The position numbers and the translations under genes are program-made. Positions 61,744 to 64,000 of a DNA stretch of 64,000 nt are shown piece after piece. Numbering within the stretch: the first letter of the stretch is position 1; every line of letters begins with the position of its first letter. This stretch comes from Pandoraea nosoerga (GTDB lineage: Bacteria > Pseudomonadota > Gammaproteobacteria > Burkholderiales > Burkholderiaceae): positions 124,001 to 188,000 of the forward strand of contig NZ_CABPSC010000005.1 of assembly GCF_902459585.1 (NCBI RefSeq), in the 5' to 3' direction. The notes below the pieces were generated by a model. That model made no database searches. It saw only the letters and a list, made by a program, of their open reading frames with translations, and was not told where the DNA came from.

Positions 61744-62409
61744 ATGAATTACCCAAATACCCCCTTGGATAATAGGGCGACGGCGCCGGGCGCCGGGCAC
61801 GAGCGCGTGCTGCACTGGCTCAAGACACAGGGGCCGGCGTCGACGGCGGAAGTCGCCTCGGGGCTGGGCATTACAGCCGAAGCCGCGCGCCAGCAGGTGC
61901 AAAAGCTCGTGGCCGAAGGCCTGCTCGTGGGCGAGACGATGCCCGCGCGCGGGGCTGGCCGTCCCCGTCAGGCCTGGACGCTGACCGAGGCCGGCCACGG
62001 TCGCTTTCCGGACGCGCATCCGCAGTTGACCATCCAGCTGATCGGCTCGATTCGCCAGTTGTTCGGTGAAGACGGTCTCGAGCGTCTGATCACGCAGCGC
62101 GCGGCCGACACGCGTGTGCATTACAAGCAGGCCATCGACGGCTTGCCGAGCCTGTCGGCGCGAGTGCAGAAACTTGCGGAGATCCGATCGTCGGAAGGGT
62201 ATATGGCGCGTGTGGAGCGCGACGGCGACGACTGGTTGCTGATCGAAGACCATTGCCCGATCTGCGCGGCGGCGAAGACGTGTCAGGGTTTTTGCCGCAC
62301 CGAGTTGGAACTGTTCCAGGAGTTGATCGGCGAGCGCGGCACCGTCTCGCGCGCGACGCACATCCTTGCAGGCGGGCAACGCTGCACGTACCGTGTGAGT
62401 CCGTGTTGA
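61744..62409 (+). CDS. SufR-like HTH regulator with Cys-rich C-terminus
   Basis: 221 residues. Winged HTH of the DeoR/ArsR type at about 18-80 (ERVLHWLKTQGPASTAEVAS, then LGITAEAARQQVQKLVAEGL), a linker with GRPRQAWTLTEAG, and a C-terminal domain with Cys171, 174, 180, 184, 214 and 221 plus His170, arranged HCPICAAAKTCQGFC. SufR regulators bind an iron-sulfur cluster through a similar Cys set and sense iron, oxygen or NO. Identification is by this pattern, not by a confirmed homologue. ATG at 61744 preferred over an upstream TTG. Confidence 0.72.
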   Translation: MNYPNTPLDNRATAPGAGHERVLHWLKTQGPASTAEVASGLGITAEAARQQVQKLVAEGLLVGETMPARGAGRPRQAWTLTEAGHGRFPDAHPQLTIQLIGSIRQLFGEDGLERLITQRAADTRVHYKQAIDGLPSLSARVQKLAEIRSSEGYMARVERDGDDWLLIEDHCPICAAAKTCQGFCRTELELFQELIGERGTVSRATHILAGGQRCTYRVSPC

Positions 62410-62455
62410 GACGCGCCGTCGCGAATCGCGCCGCAGGCGGCAGCGTCGCTTCGTC

Positions 62456-62773
62456 TTATCTCGGCTGGAATGCGATCAGGCTCATGCCCGCCAGCGCGAC
62501 CAACACTCCCGCCACGTCCCACGACGTTGGACGCAGCCCGTCGACGAGCCACAGCCACACGATCGCCACGCCGATGTAGACGCCGCCGTAAGCCGCATAG
62601 ACTCGCCCGGCGGCAGACGGGTGCAGCGTGAGCAGCCAGGCGAACAGCGCGAGCGAAAGCGCGCCGGGCACCAGCAGCCAGACGCTGCGTCCCTGCTTGA
62701 GCCAGAGCCACGGCAGATAGCAGCCGACGATTTCGGCCACGGCCGTCGCGACATAAAGCAAAAAGGTTTTCAT
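62456..62773 (-). CDS. ynfA: YnfA/UPF0060 membrane protein
   Basis: 105 residues with four membrane helices and family marks [20 protein letters not shown] and [20 protein letters not shown]. Small UPF0060 protein related to the drug/metabolite superfamily; some act in dye or drug efflux. ATG at 62773 matches the family start; longer readings are not supported. Confidence 0.93.
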   Translation of the reverse strand: MKTFLLYVATAVAEIVGCYLPWLWLKQGRSVWLLVPGALSLALFAWLLTLHPSAAGRVYAAYGGVYIGVAIVWLWLVDGLRPTSWDVAGVLVALAGMSLIAFQPR

Positions 62774-62867
62774 GATGCGATTATGCCGGGCGCCGGCGCG
62801 AGACGTCACCACGGCGCACGGGCCGCCCCGCCGATGACCTACAATGCCGCCTTCACCGGAGAAGCTC

Positions 62868-63083
62868 ATGGAATCGTTGGAATCGCGTGTCGTCGAACTC
62901 GAAATCAAGGTGGCGTTTCAGGAAGACCTGCTCGAGACGCTCAACGAAATCGTCACCCGTCAGGAACAGCAGATCGACCTGCTCCAGAAGCAGTTCAAGG
63001 CGCTTTATCAGCAGATGCAGTCGCAAGGCCAGGGCGGTGGCAACGACGGCAATCCGCGCCATGAAATCCCGCCGCATTATTGA
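62868..63083 (+). CDS. slyX: SlyX-family protein
   Basis: 71 residues, coiled-coil. [20 protein letters not shown] followed by [20 protein letters not shown] and the C-terminal PRHEIPPHY are the SlyX signature. Function unknown; found near slyD in other bacteria. The ATG at 62868 has GGAGAAGC upstream; an earlier in-frame Met at 62844 is possible. Confidence 0.92.
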   Translation: MESLESRVVELEIKVAFQEDLLETLNEIVTRQEQQIDLLQKQFKALYQQMQSQGQGGGNDGNPRHEIPPHY

Positions 63084-63284
63084 GTCGGCGGCGCGGGTCC
63101 CCTCAGTGGGGCGTCCGGGTCGCCGCCCCGCCTGGACCCTCCCCACGCCCCACGTCCCCCACGGCTCCCCGGCGCCGCCATCGGCAAGTCCGGTCCGGGC
63201 AGAACGAATCCACGCCGTGCGAGTCACATCTGCATCGACGATTCAGGCACGGCGCCCCCGTGCCGTCTGCCGGACATTCGCCAC

Positions 63285-63977
63285 ATGATCTCTCCCCGCT
63301 CGCCTTTCGGCTCCGCTTTCAGTGCTGGTCTCGGTTCCGCCTTCAACTCGCCGTTCAGTTCGCCGCGCTCGCGCCGCAGCGCACCGGACGATTTTCACGT
63401 CACTCGCGTCACCCGCCGTGACACGCTGCGCATGGCCGCTGCCGGTCTGCTCGCCCTTGTTCCGCTCGTGCGCCCGGCGCGCGCCGCCTACAACATCTGG
63501 ACGGGCGAGTACACCATGACGCGCAAGGAAATCGAGGCGGCCGTCGGCAAACGCTTTCCAACCACGCTCAACTACGGCCAACTGCTGAGCGTGGAGCTCA
63601 CGAATCCGCAGATCGGCTTCAATCCGCAGGCCAATCGCATCAACACGCAAGTCGACGCGCAATTGCAGAACGTGCTTTTGCAGGGCCAGCCGCTCAAGGG
63701 TGTGCTCGCGATCTCCAGCGCGTTGAAGTACGACCCGCTCCGACGCGCCGTGCTGCTCGACAACCCCAGCGTCGAGCGCGTGGACGTGAACGGCATGCCG
63801 CCCGCCTACGGTCAGCAGTTGACGGCCATTGGCGGCACGGTGGCACAGCAGGTGCTCAACCAGTATCCGATCTACACCTTCAAACCGGAGCAATTGCGCT
63901 ACGGCGGCCGCGAGGTGGAGCCGGGCGCAATCACCGTGCTGCCTGATGGCATCAAGGTGGAAGTGAGGACGAAGTAA
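63285..63977 (+). CDS. DUF1439 family exported protein
   Basis: 230 residues. The N-terminal 40 residues are Ser/Pro/Arg-rich; a twin-arginine-like TRRDTLRMAAAGLLALVP (about 43-60) then gives the export signal. The mature part, YTMTRKEIEAAVGKRFPTTL, GFNPQANRINTQVDAQLQNV and PGAITVLPDGIKVEVRTK, is DUF1439 (YceB-like periplasmic family). A later start near 63417 would give a compact signal and is possible. No ribosome site is clear at 63285. Confidence 0.78.
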   Translation: MISPRSPFGSAFSAGLGSAFNSPFSSPRSRRSAPDDFHVTRVTRRDTLRMAAAGLLALVPLVRPARAAYNIWTGEYTMTRKEIEAAVGKRFPTTLNYGQLLSVELTNPQIGFNPQANRINTQVDAQLQNVLLQGQPLKGVLAISSALKYDPLRRAVLLDNPSVERVDVNGMPPAYGQQLTAIGGTVAQQVLNQYPIYTFKPEQLRYGGREVEPGAITVLPDGIKVEVRTK

Positions 63978-64000
63978 CGGATGGTGGGCGCCAACTGACG

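Overview
The window is GC-rich (roughly two thirds G+C by eye), gene-dense DNA from a betaproteobacterium. Gene content (benzoyl-CoA 'box' pathway, cyoABCD, Burkholderiales-type porin, many LysR regulators, DUF3100, DUF1439) points to Burkholderiales, with Pandoraea or a close Burkholderiaceae relative the most plausible source. This is an inference from families; no species marker such as rRNA is present. I saw no rRNA, tRNA, CRISPR array, transposase or phage gene.

Layout. 1-5343: ABC importer of the branched-chain amino acid type (binding protein cut by the window edge, permeases, ATPases) with an arylformamidase-like hydrolase inserted. 5555-7687: small HTH protein, then LysR and TetR regulators. 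8383-10173: three small envelope/secreted proteins (proline-rich lipoprotein, glycine-zipper lipoprotein, EF-hand protein). 10284-16859: DUF3100 membrane protein, then a catabolic set (aldehyde dehydrogenase, beta-hydroxyacid dehydrogenase, VOC protein) with a divergent LysR. 17398-18462: porin. 18612-22910: large classical autotransporter with AT-rich upstream DNA, bounded on both sides by terminators with identical stem arms. 23307-25052: glyA-nrdR. 25290-29260: oxidoreductase/LysR divergent pair, DUF523, DJ-1/PfpI protein.

29567-40336 is the aerobic benzoyl-CoA pathway. boxR and boxCBA lie on the minus strand; a DUF4863 protein, boxD, benzoate-CoA ligase and an alpha/beta hydrolase lie on the plus strand. 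Benzoate is activated to its CoA thioester, epoxidised by BoxAB, ring-opened by BoxC and oxidised by BoxD. A TGCA-N6-TGCA motif overlaps the -10 of a good promoter in front of boxC, a likely BoxR operator.

40410-51341: selD, a Tat-type transglutaminase/thioredoxin pair, LysR with a split chromate-family transporter, an unrecognised 455-residue protein, a LysE exporter, a DUF3047 protein and a stand-alone FtsI-type transpeptidase. 51651-55702: cyoABCD quinol oxidase, preceded by palindromes that fit the published RegA/RegR/RoxR redox-regulator consensus. 56221-63977: LysE exporter/Lrp pair, tandem-PAS diguanylate cyclase, MFS-LysR operon divergent from a SufR-like Cys-rich regulator, YnfA, SlyX and a DUF1439 protein.

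A recurring theme is short perfect or near-perfect tandem arrays (7-15 bp units) in the gaps between genes, at least eleven in 64 kb, nearly all with different units. They look like slippage-generated, probably strain-variable loci.
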